Below are positions 1 to 7,782 of a stretch of 25,990 bases of DNA, piece by piece (positions within the stretch are counted from its first letter, which is position 1; every line of letters begins with the position of its first letter). The stretch covers positions 1 to 25,990 of the forward strand of contig SFOK01000013.1 of the NCBI GenBank assembly GCA_004552395.1. The letters are read 5' to 3'. This DNA comes from Bacteroidales bacterium (GTDB lineage: Bacteria; Bacteroidota; Bacteroidia; Bacteroidales; Muribaculaceae). The translations under genes were made by a program, and so were the position numbers. The notes below the pieces were generated by a model. It was not told where the DNA came from and made no database searches. It was given only the letters and a program-made list of their open reading frames with translations.

Positions 1-91
1 AAGTTACATTTTTTTTAGCATATAGGCAAATAGGGTCGGAATTTCGAGATTTCGGTGAGGTGAGCGGGGTTTCCGAAAAAAATTGTAACTT
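1..91. repeat. Inverted repeat at the left edge of the window
   Basis: Bases 1-16 (AAGTTACA followed by eight T) and 76-91 (seven A followed by TTGTAACTT) are inverted copies with one mismatch, separated by 59 bases. The left arm begins at the first base of the window, so the repeat may extend further left. It lies upstream of the sigma-factor operon. It could be a hairpin at the end of the preceding transcription unit or the remains of a small mobile sequence; the sequence does not decide. Confidence 0.5.
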
Positions 92-231
92 CACTGTCAC
101 AAAACGGTGGGCCGGCGCATCACTATAATGAACGGGCTAAGCTGCGGAGCTGCCCGGTCAGGCTGAGAGCAACCGCATCAGCTACCAAATAAGAGGCCTC
201 AACCGCAAATGAATGAAATAACCACAACCAA
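92..231 (+). promoter_or_regulatory. Leader/promoter region of the sigma-factor operon
   Basis: No TAnnTTTG box is present, unlike several other units in the window. A TATAAT hexamer lies at 124-129, but this is not the usual Bacteroidetes housekeeping element, so an alternative-sigma promoter is possible. A hairpin is visible: GGGC (134-137) and AGCT (140-143) pair with AGCT (148-151) and GCCC (152-155) around a GCGG loop, with a two-base bulge. Autoregulation by the encoded sigma factor is an inference from what is usual for ECF operons. Confidence 0.3.
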
Positions 232-627
232 ATGAAGAAACTGATTTTTACACTTGCCCTCGCATCGCTGAGTGCCGTAGCCATAAGGGCTGTAGACCTG
301 AAAGAGTGGACTCACTCGGTGGCCGATCGGCTGAAGGTGCAGCCCGCGGCCATGCTGACCGACGAGCAGATGAAGGATAACGGCATCTCGGAGGCGGAGG
401 TCTACCCTCTCGAGCCGGAGCAGCTGAAGCAGGTCACTGCGGAAGCCGGTGCTTTCCCGACCGACATGACCTGGCTCACGGTGAATTCCGACACCGCAAA
501 TGTGGCCATGTACGGCAACGAGAATAAGACCGAAGCCGAAGTGCTGCTGCTCGTGGCGGCTGACAACCAGAACATGATGATGTACCTGCGCGGCGACATT
601 TCGATGCTCGACCATGTGCTGCAATAA
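232..627 (+). CDS. Small secreted protein, DUF4252-like
   Basis: A 131-residue protein with an N-terminal signal peptide (MKKLIFTLALASLSAVAIRA), so it is probably exported. After it comes an acidic region and a C-terminal stretch (MMMYLRGDISMLDHVLQ, about 115-131) resembling the end of DUF4252 proteins, where an xRGDI motif follows a beta strand. It is first in a run of four same-strand genes, 24 bases before the sigma factor. The protein at 1998-2525 is a clearer member of the same family, so this may be a diverged paralogue. In Bacteroidetes DUF4252 genes often sit beside ECF sigma factors; their biochemical function is not established. Family assignment is moderate. Confidence 0.6.
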   Translation: MKKLIFTLALASLSAVAIRAVDLKEWTHSVADRLKVQPAAMLTDEQMKDNGISEAEVYPLEPEQLKQVTAEAGAFPTDMTWLTVNSDTANVAMYGNENKTEAEVLLLVAADNQNMMMYLRGDISMLDHVLQ

Positions 628-654
628 CCGCTGCTGAACCGAATCCGGAGAGTG

Positions 655-1131
655 ATGACCGCAGAGGAATATAAGGAGACGCTCACGGCCGCATGGCCCG
701 CGATGACAAGGGTGGCCTTAGGGCTGCTCCGGGACACCGACTCGGCACGCGACGCCGTGCAGGAGACCGCCATATCCCTCTGGACTCATCTCGACAAGCT
801 GGAGAAGGCAGCCAACCGACAGGCCTACTGCACCGGAGCTTTGAGACTCACCTGCATGGCCCGGCTCCGCAGCCGGGCACCGCGCGACGATCTCGCGGCC
901 GCCGAAGAGACCCCGGCTCCCGAAACCGAAACCGAAACCGAGGATTACCTGATGACACTCGTGGGGCGTCTGCCCCGGCAGCAGCAGGAGGTATTCTTGC
1001 TTCGGGTAAGGTCCGAAATGGAGTTCGCCGCGATAGCCGACCGCCTCTCGATCACTCAGGATTACGCGCGGCAGCTTCTCTCCCGGGCCCGCAAGACACT
1101 AAGGAATCTATATCACCGCAACGACTTATGA
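655..1131 (+). CDS. RNA polymerase ECF-type sigma factor
   Basis: A 158-residue sigma-70 family protein of normal size for the extracytoplasmic-function group. An N-terminal region-2-like helical segment (about 12-70; MTRVALGLLRDTDSARDAVQET) would bind core polymerase and the -10 element. A C-terminal region 4 (about 97-155) has LPRQQQEVFLLR followed by a helix-turn-helix (EFAAIADRLSITQDYARQLLSRARKTLR) that would read the -35 element. The ATG at 655 was preferred to the adjacent GTG at 652 because GGAG (647-650) is then correctly spaced. The stop overlaps the next start by four bases (ATGA), which implies coupled translation with the membrane protein. The signal it answers cannot be read from sequence. 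Confidence 0.88.
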   Translation: MTAEEYKETLTAAWPAMTRVALGLLRDTDSARDAVQETAISLWTHLDKLEKAANRQAYCTGALRLTCMARLRSRAPRDDLAAAEETPAPETETETEDYLMTLVGRLPRQQQEVFLLRVRSEMEFAAIADRLSITQDYARQLLSRARKTLRNLYHRNDL

Positions 1132-1901
1132 ACCGACAGAACGAAAATATGCAAGAGTTTCAGGCACTTATGGAGGCCTACTTCGACGGAGCCACCACCC
1201 GGGCTCAGGAGCGCCGCCTCTATGAACTCGCCTGGAAGGAGGATGCCGACGGGGCCTCCGAAGATGTGAAGCTGATCCGCGACATATCTCTGCAGGACCC
1301 GGAGTTCACCGGGTTGGCTGCCGCTTCAGCGGGAGCGGCTGTCGGCGGCGGGGAAGCGGAATCGTTTCTCGACAGTGTGGTGCAGAGGCCGAGGAAGCGT
1401 TCGGCAAGCGTCCTGAGACGGTATCTGATACCGTGCGGCATAGCAGCCGCCGTGGGCGCCGTGGTTCTCTTAGTGCCGCTAACAGCCACCGACCCGCAGC
1501 AGGGCGCCTCCCCTATCCGACCCGCTATTGCTCAGGCTCAGGCAGCCGCTGTGGAGGAGGCAGCTTCGGCCGAAGAGGCTGCAGCGCCTGAGACTGTAAA
1601 GGCAGATGATACGGAGGCTGTTAAAGCCACCCGAGGTCCGAAAACCGCGGAGCGGAAGAGGATCCCGGCCCCGAAGAGAGAGGAGACAGAAGCCGAACAA
1701 CTTGCCTCCACAGTCCGTCAGCTTGCCGAGAGCGGCCATAACGGAACGGAGATAGAGATCACCGACGAAGAGGAGGCTGCCCGGATAGCCCAGGCCAGTT
1801 TCGAGCTCCTCGCTTCCAACATCAACAAAGCGCGCGGCGGCATCGTCGAGAGCCACGACGCCCTGCTTATCCTCGACGAAAAACTAAAGGCGGTGCTGTA
1901 A
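1128..1901 (+). CDS. Single-pass membrane protein, probable anti-sigma factor
   Basis: A 257-residue protein. An N-terminal cytoplasmic-type part (about 1-95; FQALMEAYFDGATTRAQERR) resembles the start of Bacteroidetes anti-sigma-like proteins. A hydrophobic segment at about 99-119 (IPCGIAAAVGAVVLLVPLTA) is the likely transmembrane helix. It is followed by an Ala/Glu-rich linker (about 128-195) and a C-terminal helical segment (EEAARIAQASFELLASNINKA). There is no HxxxCxxC zinc motif, so it is not a ZAS-type anti-sigma factor. Its start overlaps the sigma-factor stop by four bases, which supports a regulator/partner pair. The reading frame is open upstream of 1128 but there overlaps the sigma gene in another frame, so that extension was rejected. 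The anti-sigma role is inferred from position and topology. Confidence 0.65.
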   Translation: MNRQNENMQEFQALMEAYFDGATTRAQERRLYELAWKEDADGASEDVKLIRDISLQDPEFTGLAAASAGAAVGGGEAESFLDSVVQRPRKRSASVLRRYLIPCGIAAAVGAVVLLVPLTATDPQQGASPIRPAIAQAQAAAVEEAASAEEAAAPETVKADDTEAVKATRGPKTAERKRIPAPKREETEAEQLASTVRQLAESGHNGTEIEITDEEEAARIAQASFELLASNINKARGGIVESHDALLILDEKLKAVL

Positions 1902-1997
1902 GAACTAATAGCGATTCAGCCATATTTACCAACCGCATGTGAAACAATAACTCTGAAAATCAAATCTATAGAACAAACAACTAAAATACCTGTAACG

Positions 1998-2525
1998 ATG
2001 AAAACAAGAATATTAGCTATAATCATGAGTGTAGCGGCCGTAATCGCCGCATCCTTCGAGGCCAAAGCCGACCTTCGCAATATCTTCCCCGATGTCAGCA
2101 AGATACCCGACGTCACCTCCGTATATGTGGGCAAAGCCCTGTTGCGTGCCGCCGGATCGCAGAAGATGATAGGTAGCGGCGCGGTCGACCTGGGGAAACT
2201 CGCCGCCAACATAGACCAGCTTCAGGTGGTGATGAGCGAAAAGAAGAAATCATCGAAGCAGTTGCGCGAGATTTTCAACAATTATATGAATGCCAACAGA
2301 GATTACTCCATACTCGCTCAGGTGCAGGAATCGGACGACAAGAAAGGGAACGGCCAAGAAGTGACCATCTACGCCCAGGAGAATCCCGCCAACCCTGATA
2401 TAATCAAGGACGCTATAATTGTGGTACGCGACGAGGAGGAGTTCATCTTCGTGGGGATAATGGGCGAGATACCTCTGCAGGCACTTATGTCGACCTTAGG
2501 TCAGGATTCCGATGATAATAACTGA
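1998..2525 (+). CDS. Secreted DUF4252 domain protein
   Basis: A 175-residue protein with a signal peptide (cleavage probably after SFEAKA, about residue 24). The mature part has the layout of DUF4252: a helical N-terminal half with a basic stretch (SEKKKSSKQLREIF) and a C-terminal beta-rich half ending DEEEFIFVGIMGEIPLQALMSTL. The 96-base gap from the membrane protein contains no TAnnTTTG box, so it is probably the last gene of the sigma operon. DUF4252 proteins recur beside ECF sigma factors in Bacteroidetes and may be part of the envelope response; the activity is unknown. Confidence 0.75.
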   Translation: MKTRILAIIMSVAAVIAASFEAKADLRNIFPDVSKIPDVTSVYVGKALLRAAGSQKMIGSGAVDLGKLAANIDQLQVVMSEKKKSSKQLREIFNNYMNANRDYSILAQVQESDDKKGNGQEVTIYAQENPANPDIIKDAIIVVRDEEEFIFVGIMGEIPLQALMSTLGQDSDDNN

Positions 2526-2535
2526 GGATTTAATC

Positions 2536-2602
2536 CGGAAATACCGAAATAAATTAGGAATATATTTCGCGGAATACCAACATAATTCAGGGATATGTTA
2601 CG
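2536..2602. repeat. Tandem imperfect 33/34-bp duplication
   Basis: Copy 1 is 2536-2569 and copy 2 is 2570-2602. Both begin CGGAA, continue TACC, ATAA and AGG, and end in CG, with about eight differences over 34 positions. It lies directly after the DUF4252 stop and is AT-rich compared with neighbouring genes. A separate 11-bp tandem repeat of TTCTGACATA follows at 2608-2617 and 2619-2628. Confidence 0.75.
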
Positions 2603-2645
2603 ATTTTTTCTGACATACTTCTGACATAATTTAGATTTTGAACGA

Positions 2646-2674
2646 GGGGGCGTCGGGAGAGGCGTCCCCATTTT
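2646..2674 (+). terminator. Probable terminator of the sigma operon
   Basis: GGGGGCG (2646-2652) pairs with CGTCCCC (2663-2669), seven pairs with one G-T wobble and a 10-base loop, followed by ATTTTA. The T run is short, so termination may be partial. Confidence 0.5.
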
Positions 2675-2698
2675 ACTGTGTCGGGGCAATGGAGAGTA

Positions 2699-2725
2699 AT
2701 CAGAGTTATCGGAATTATCGGAGCC
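2699..2725. repeat. 9-bp-period tandem repeat (three units)
   Basis: Three consecutive nonamers: ATCAGAGTT, ATCGGAATT and ATCGGAGCC. The same unit occurs five times at 8791-8835. It lies between the sigma operon terminator and the rfbD promoter. Confidence 0.7.
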
Positions 2726-2786
2726 GGTGAGACGGGGCGATGAGGGGTTGATTTGGCGGGGGCTTTGGGAGGTGGTTTGCGGGGGC

Positions 2787-2818
2787 TTTGGCTGCAACGG
2801 GAATTTTCACTAATTTTG
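2787..2818 (+). promoter_or_regulatory. Promoter of rfbD-prfC
   Basis: The -33 TTTG (2787-2790) and -7 TAATTTTG (2811-2818) are separated by 20 bp, an exact match to the Bacteroidetes consensus. The -33 box lies in the second copy of a 13-bp direct repeat, GCGGGGGCTTTGG (2756-2768 and 2779-2791). A transcript would start near 2825, about 20 bases before the ATG. Confidence 0.75.
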
Positions 2819-2844
2819 CGGAGAATTTCAGGCACCGACATCAG

Positions 2845-3801
2845 ATGAAACGTATCCTCATAACCGGAGCTAACGGTCAGCTCGGCCGGGCTCTCGCCGC
2901 AGCGTTCTCTCGCCGCGACGACTGCAGCGTCACCCTCACCGGGCGACGTCCCGACGCCGAAGCGGGGATCGAAGCACTCGATGTCACCGACCCCGGGGCA
3001 ACGGAGAGGGCCGTGGCGAGAGGCTACGACTTCGTGGTCAACTGCGCCGCCTACACGGCTGTGGATGCAGCCGAGAGCGACCCCGAGGGGGCTGCAGCAC
3101 TCAATGTCGCGGCTGTGGAGAATCTCTGTCGGGCGATAAGCCGCTACAACGAGGGACACTGCGCCGGCCGAGGCAAGGAAGGGAAAGACGGCGGCAATGC
3201 TACCCATGGCGAAGGCCATGCGCGGTTGGTACACGTATCGACCGATTATGTGTTCAGCGGCAGCGGCAACCGACCCTACGAGCCTGACGACGAGCCTGAT
3301 CCGCAGACCGTCTACGGCCGCACGAAGCTTGCGGGAGAACAGGCGGCACTGAGTCTGCTGCCCGCCGAATCGGTGATCATACGCACGGCATGGCTCTACT
3401 CTCCAGTCGGAAAGAACTTCGTCAGGACCATGGTGCGTCTGGGCCGAGAGCGCAGCGAGATCAAGGTGGTGAACGACCAGACAGGATCGCCCACAAGCGC
3501 CGCTTCGCTCGCCGACGCCATAGTGAAAGTGATTTTCGCGCCCCGCTTCGAGGCCGGCATATTCCATTACACCGACCGAGGCGCCGCAACCTGGTACGAA
3601 TTTGCGGCAACGATACAGCGGCTCGCCGGCAACAGCTGCCGGGTGATACCGTGCCGCACCGACGAGTACCCCACCGCCGCCCGGCGCCCGGCATACTCCG
3701 TCCTCTCCGGCGAGAAGATACGCCGCGTTTACGGTGCCGAGGCCCCCGACTGGCACGAACCGCTGCGCGAGTGTATGGCGCAAATACTTAAGAATCAATA
3801 G
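2845..3801 (+). CDS. rfbD: dTDP-4-dehydrorhamnose reductase (RmlD/RfbD)
   Basis: A 318-residue short-chain dehydrogenase that makes the last step of dTDP-L-rhamnose, a precursor of surface polysaccharide. The NAD(P)-binding motif GANGQLG is at residues 8-14, STDYVF at 132-137 and the catalytic YGRTK at 157-161. The ATG at 2845 places MKRILITG at the N-terminus as usual; the frame is open upstream but that would run over the promoter. A Gly/Lys-rich hydrophilic insert (about 101-126) sits between the helix NLCRAISR and the strand RLVHVSTD, where relatives usually have only a few residues. The other rml genes are not in the window. prfC follows after 53 bases and is probably co-transcribed. Confidence 0.93.
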   Translation: MKRILITGANGQLGRALAAAFSRRDDCSVTLTGRRPDAEAGIEALDVTDPGATERAVARGYDFVVNCAAYTAVDAAESDPEGAAALNVAAVENLCRAISRYNEGHCAGRGKEGKDGGNATHGEGHARLVHVSTDYVFSGSGNRPYEPDDEPDPQTVYGRTKLAGEQAALSLLPAESVIIRTAWLYSPVGKNFVRTMVRLGRERSEIKVVNDQTGSPTSAASLADAIVKVIFAPRFEAGIFHYTDRGAATWYEFAATIQRLAGNSCRVIPCRTDEYPTAARRPAYSVLSGEKIRRVYGAEAPDWHEPLRECMAQILKNQ

Positions 3802-3813
3802 AGAAGAGACGAC

Positions 3814-3831
3814 CTCTCCGCAGCCGGAGAG
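3814..3831 (+). other. Hairpin between rfbD and prfC
   Basis: CTCTCCG (3814-3820) and CGGAGAG (3825-3831) form a perfect 7-bp stem with a CAGC loop. No T run follows, so it is not a terminator. It may affect message processing or stability between the two genes. Confidence 0.5.
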
Positions 3832-3854
3832 TATCGGCATAGTTATAAAGACCA

Positions 3855-5435
3855 ATGAGCAACCTCACAGAAGAAATCAAACGCAGGCGCACGTTCGCCA
3901 TCATATCCCACCCTGACGCCGGCAAGACCACACTGACCGAGAAACTGCTTCTCTTCGGAGGCGCTATCCATGTGGCCGGAGCCGTGAAGAGCCACAAGAT
4001 AAAGAAGACCGCCACATCCGACTGGATGGAGATCGAGAAGCAGCGCGGCATATCGGTGGCCACCTCAGTGATGGGCTTCGACTACGGCGAGCATAAGATC
4101 AACATTCTTGACACACCGGGTCACCAGGATTTCGCCGAGGATACGTTCCGCACCCTGACGGCGGTGGATTCCGTGATCATAGTGGTGGATGTGGCCAAGG
4201 GTGTGGAGACACAGACGCGCCGCCTGATGGAGGTCTGCCGAATGCGCAACACCCCGGTGATCATCTTCGTGAACAAGCTCGACCGCGAGGGACGCGACCC
4301 GTTCGACATCCTCGACGAGCTCGAGTCGGAGCTCAAGATCAACGTGAGGCCGCTGTCGTGGCCGATCAACATAGGCGCCAAGTTCAAGGGTGTCTACAAT
4401 ATCTATGAGCACGGCCTCGACCTGTTCACGCCGAGCAAGCAGACCGTAAGCGAACGCGTGGAGATCGACGATGTGAACTCGCCCGAGGTAGACCGTCTTG
4501 TGGGCGAGACCGACGCCGCGAAGCTCCGCGAGGACCTGGAGATAATAGAGGGCGTCTATCCCGAGTTCGACAAAGAGAAGTATCTGCGCGGCGAGCTCGC
4601 GCCGGTGTTCTTCGGCTCCGCGCTGAATACTTTCGGTGTGAAAGAGCTTCTGGACTGCTTCGTGGAGATAGCACCCCAGCCGCAGCCGATACAGGCCGAA
4701 GAGCGTGTGGTGAAGCCCGAAGAAGAGGGTTTCTCAGGCTTTGTGTTCAAGATACACGCCAACATGGACCCGAACCACCGCTCCTGCATAGCTTTCGTGA
4801 AGATATGCAGCGGCAAGTTCGAACGCAACGCGCCGTATAAGCATATTCGCCTGCAGAAGCAGCTCCGTTTCGCGGCTCCGACAGCCTTCATGGCGCAGAA
4901 GAAAAGTATTGTGGACGAGGCTTATCCCGGCGATATTGTGGGTATACCCGACACCGGCAACTTCAAGATAGGCGACACACTCACATCAGGCGAACAGCTG
5001 CATTTCAAGGGGCTGCCGAGCTTCTCTCCCGAGATGTTCAAGTATCTGGAGAACGCCGACCCCATGAAGCAGAAACAGCTCGACAAGGGTATAGCGCAGC
5101 TCATGGACGAGGGCGTGGCGCAGATGTTCGTGAACCAGTTCAACAACCGCAAGATCATAGGCACTGTGGGTCAGCTTCAGTTCGAAGTGATCCAGTACCG
5201 ACTGCTCCACGAATACGGGGCGCAGTGCCGGTGGGAGCCGCTCCATATGTTCAAAGCATGCTGGATAGAGAGCGACGACGAAGTCGCTCTGGAAGCGTTC
5301 AAGAAGCGCAAGCATCAGTTCATGGCCAAGGACCGCGAGGGGCGGGATGTGTTCCTGGCCGACAGCAGCTATGTGCTTCAGATGGCGCAGACGGACTTCC
5401 CCAAGATCCGTTTTCATTTTTCGAGCGAATTTTGA
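3855..5435 (+). CDS. prfC: Peptide chain release factor 3
   Basis: A 526-residue translational GTPase that recycles release factors RF1/RF2 from the ribosome after termination. The P-loop HPDAGKTT is at 19-26, the switch/G3 motif DTPGH at 86-90 and the G4 motif NKLD at 140-143. Domain II and the RF3-specific C-terminal domain follow, and the length is as expected for RF3. The absence of EF-G domains IV and V and the RF3-type start (RRTFAIISHPDAGKTTLTEK) separate it from EF-G and TypA. No own promoter box is evident, so it probably shares the rfbD transcript. A terminator follows at 5504. Confidence 0.97.
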   Translation: MSNLTEEIKRRRTFAIISHPDAGKTTLTEKLLLFGGAIHVAGAVKSHKIKKTATSDWMEIEKQRGISVATSVMGFDYGEHKINILDTPGHQDFAEDTFRTLTAVDSVIIVVDVAKGVETQTRRLMEVCRMRNTPVIIFVNKLDREGRDPFDILDELESELKINVRPLSWPINIGAKFKGVYNIYEHGLDLFTPSKQTVSERVEIDDVNSPEVDRLVGETDAAKLREDLEIIEGVYPEFDKEKYLRGELAPVFFGSALNTFGVKELLDCFVEIAPQPQPIQAEERVVKPEEEGFSGFVFKIHANMDPNHRSCIAFVKICSGKFERNAPYKHIRLQKQLRFAAPTAFMAQKKSIVDEAYPGDIVGIPDTGNFKIGDTLTSGEQLHFKGLPSFSPEMFKYLENADPMKQKQLDKGIAQLMDEGVAQMFVNQFNNRKIIGTVGQLQFEVIQYRLLHEYGAQCRWEPLHMFKACWIESDDEVALEAFKKRKHQFMAKDREGRDVFLADSSYVLQMAQTDFPKIRFHFSSEF

Positions 5436-5445
5436 GGAGGAACAC

Positions 5446-5489
5446 GGGATACACAAGCGGCACACAAGGGATACACAAGCAGCACACAT
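5446..5489. repeat. Tandem 22-bp repeat after prfC
   Basis: Two adjacent 22-bp units (5446-5467 and 5468-5489), each beginning GGGATACACAAGC; they differ at two positions. They lie between the prfC stop and its terminator. Confidence 0.85.
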
Positions 5490-5503
5490 AATGTAACGAT
5501 TTT

Positions 5504-5539
5504 AAGCGCGATATACCATCAAAAGTTTATCGCGCTTTT
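5504..5539 (+). terminator. Rho-independent terminator of prfC
   Basis: AAGCGCGATA (5504-5513) and TATCGCGCTT (5528-5537) form a perfect 10-bp stem with a 14-base loop, ending in TTTT (5536-5539). Confidence 0.85.
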
Positions 5540-5540
5540 G

Positions 5541-5572
5541 TGTGCCGCTACGTCAAATATTAGCTACATTTG
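5541..5572 (+). promoter_or_regulatory. Orphan promoter, plus strand
   Basis: A consensus -7 box TACATTTG lies at 5565-5572. The matching -33 position (5541-5544) is TGTG, one base from TTTG, at 20 bp spacing. No convincing plus-strand protein gene follows before the converging lipoprotein gene, so it may serve the structured RNA candidate downstream. Confidence 0.5.
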
Positions 5573-5578
5573 CGGTGC

Positions 5579-5715
5579 GGTTTTGTTATTTGCGCCCAGC
5601 TTTAAATATGCTGCATCGCCGCTCTGGCGGAGAGAACAGCGATGCTGCCTGGGGTTGATATGTCGGGGAAAGGAGCCGAATCCTCGGCGGATTCAGGCGG
5701 CGGATTATTTTTGCG
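5579..5715 (+). ncRNA. Candidate structured small RNA
   Basis: Downstream of the orphan promoter a rod-like fold is visible. CCCAG (5595-5599) pairs with CTGGG (5649-5653). Directly inside, GCTGCATCGC (5610-5619) pairs with GCGATGCTGC (5639-5648) with one mismatch, leaving a 10-base loop on the 5' side only. An apical CCGC/GCGG stem lies at 5619-5630. A second hairpin, GCCGAATCC (5675-5683) with GGATTC and GGC (5689-5698, one bulged A), is followed by TTATTTTTG. I do not recognise an RNA family. Both ends are estimates and the fold is by eye. Confidence 0.35.
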
Positions 5716-6169
5716 GATTGAAGGTGTCGGAAATTTGCTTAGCAACACGACGGATAGCGCCATTGATATCGTGCGAGGCAGATGCGACTCCGAGAGAGGA
5801 GTAAGCGCCTTGGCATGAAGCGACAGGACGGCCAGTGAGATAGTCTATGAAGCTGACTATCACTACTGTTTCTTCTGTCTGCACGTTTACGCCATACTTC
5901 ACCAGAAGCAGTCTTTCCTGCTGTGAGGGTGTCAGATCGTAAATTCGGGCATCGCTCACAAGTTGCAATTTGGATTCCTCCACAGCATCGTAAAGCTGAA
6001 TCTGATATTCCATCAGTTCCGGTGGGATCCGGTATGTATCGTTATTGATGATAGATGCATACTCATAGCGTGCCAGATTGACATTGTTGGAGACTGTGGA
6101 TTTCGTTGCTGTGCATGATCCAAACAGGAACGCAGCAACAATCAGAAACGGAAGGATAAGTTTTTTCAT
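5705..6169 (-). CDS. Putative lipoprotein of unknown function
   Basis: A 154-residue protein with a lipoprotein signal: MKKL, a hydrophobic core, then the lipobox LFGSC with the acylated cysteine at residue 19. The mature part is soluble and mixed alpha/beta: an N-terminal region, a helical segment (LYDAVEESKLQLVSDARIYD), a beta segment (ETVVIVSFIDYLTG) and a C-terminal helix (INGAIRRVAKQISDTF). I recognise no domain. The ATG at 6169 was chosen; a GTG lies one codon upstream. The gene stands alone, converging on prfC, and its upstream region contains an 11-base C tract on its own strand (6232-6242). Confidence 0.75.
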   Translation of the reverse strand: MKKLILPFLIVAAFLFGSCTATKSTVSNNVNLARYEYASIINNDTYRIPPELMEYQIQLYDAVEESKLQLVSDARIYDLTPSQQERLLLVKYGVNVQTEETVVIVSFIDYLTGRPVASCQGAYSSLGVASASHDINGAIRRVAKQISDTFNPQK

Positions 6170-6231
6170 CACGATACGCTGATAAAGTTGACGATATAGG
6201 ATGAGCCGTATCTGCTCACAAATTCCGGCTC

Positions 6232-6242
6232 GGGGGGGGGGG
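6232..6242. repeat. 11-base poly-G tract
   Basis: Eleven consecutive G on the plus strand (C on the strand of the lipoprotein gene), 63 bases upstream of the lipoprotein ATG. Tracts of this length are prone to slippage during replication and also to sequencing error. Confidence 0.9.
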
Positions 6243-6328
6243 AGAGAGCGAACGATTGTTTATTTTTGATACTGCCGAGATTTAAAGGTTTAATCTAAAA
6301 TCGATGAAAACGAGCAATTTTCTTTCAA

Positions 6329-6385
6329 AATATTAAAGCACGGGCCAAATATTAAAGCACGGGCCACCCGGAAGGGCAGCCCGTG
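6329..6385 (-). terminator. kbl terminator with a duplicated 3' arm
   Basis: On the minus strand CACGGGC (6385-6379) pairs with GCCCGTG (6364-6358) around a 14-base loop, followed by CTTTAATATTT. The 3' arm and its T-rich tail are exactly duplicated: the 19-mer AATATTAAAGCACGGGCCA occurs at 6329-6347 and 6348-6366. The first stem arm could therefore pair with either copy. Confidence 0.7.
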
Positions 6386-6431
6386 ATTATGTCAGTGAAT
6401 ATGTGAGTTACGATCTGTTTCGAGCGGCCGG

Positions 6432-7625
<1,194 letters not shown>

Positions 7626-7704
7626 GGTCAGTTAGATTTACCGGCGGCGCCGTGCGGGCCCCTCGTCTGAGGGCGCGGCAACCGTGTTGATTAAAATATT
7701 TTCC

Positions 7705-7742
7705 CAAAATTACAAAACTTTTCGGAAATTGTCTTAATTTTG
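7705..7742. promoter_or_regulatory. Divergent, interlocked promoters of kbl and tdh
   Basis: A minus-strand -7 box TAATTTTG (7712 to 7705) would serve kbl, and a plus-strand TAATTTTG (7735-7742) would serve tdh. With standard spacing each promoter's -33 position falls on or beside the other's -7 box, and neither has TTTG there. The intervening bases include ACAA and TTGT in inverted orientation (7712-7715 and 7729-7732). The arrangement suggests coordinated control, perhaps needing an activator. Confidence 0.65.
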
Positions 7743-7782
7743 CAGAAGAAAAATCAGAACCAGTCTAACCCTGATAAAACAC

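Noticed and set aside
134..200. Possible TPP riboswitch, prompted by CTGAGA at 162-167
   Set aside because: The other conserved thi-box elements are absent and the downstream genes are not thiamine genes.
693..1127. Upstream extension of the anti-sigma-like frame
   Set aside because: It overlaps the whole sigma-factor gene in another frame and has an Arg/Gly-rich composition typical of an out-of-frame GC-rich shadow; the ATGA overlap at 1128 is the natural start.
2788..2844. Longer N-terminus for RfbD
   Set aside because: It would include the promoter -7 box; the family starts at MKRILITG.
2587..3855. Long minus-strand open frame opposite rfbD
   Set aside because: Antisense shadow caused by GC-rich codon use; the plus strand encodes a complete RmlD with its catalytic motifs. 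Similar antisense frames opposite kbl, mdh, ribBA and the S9 peptidase were dropped for the same reason.
5538..5804. Plus-strand open frame of 88 codons overlapping the lipoprotein 3' end
   Set aside because: It starts before the -7 box, covers sequence that folds as RNA, and its product shows no recognisable feature.
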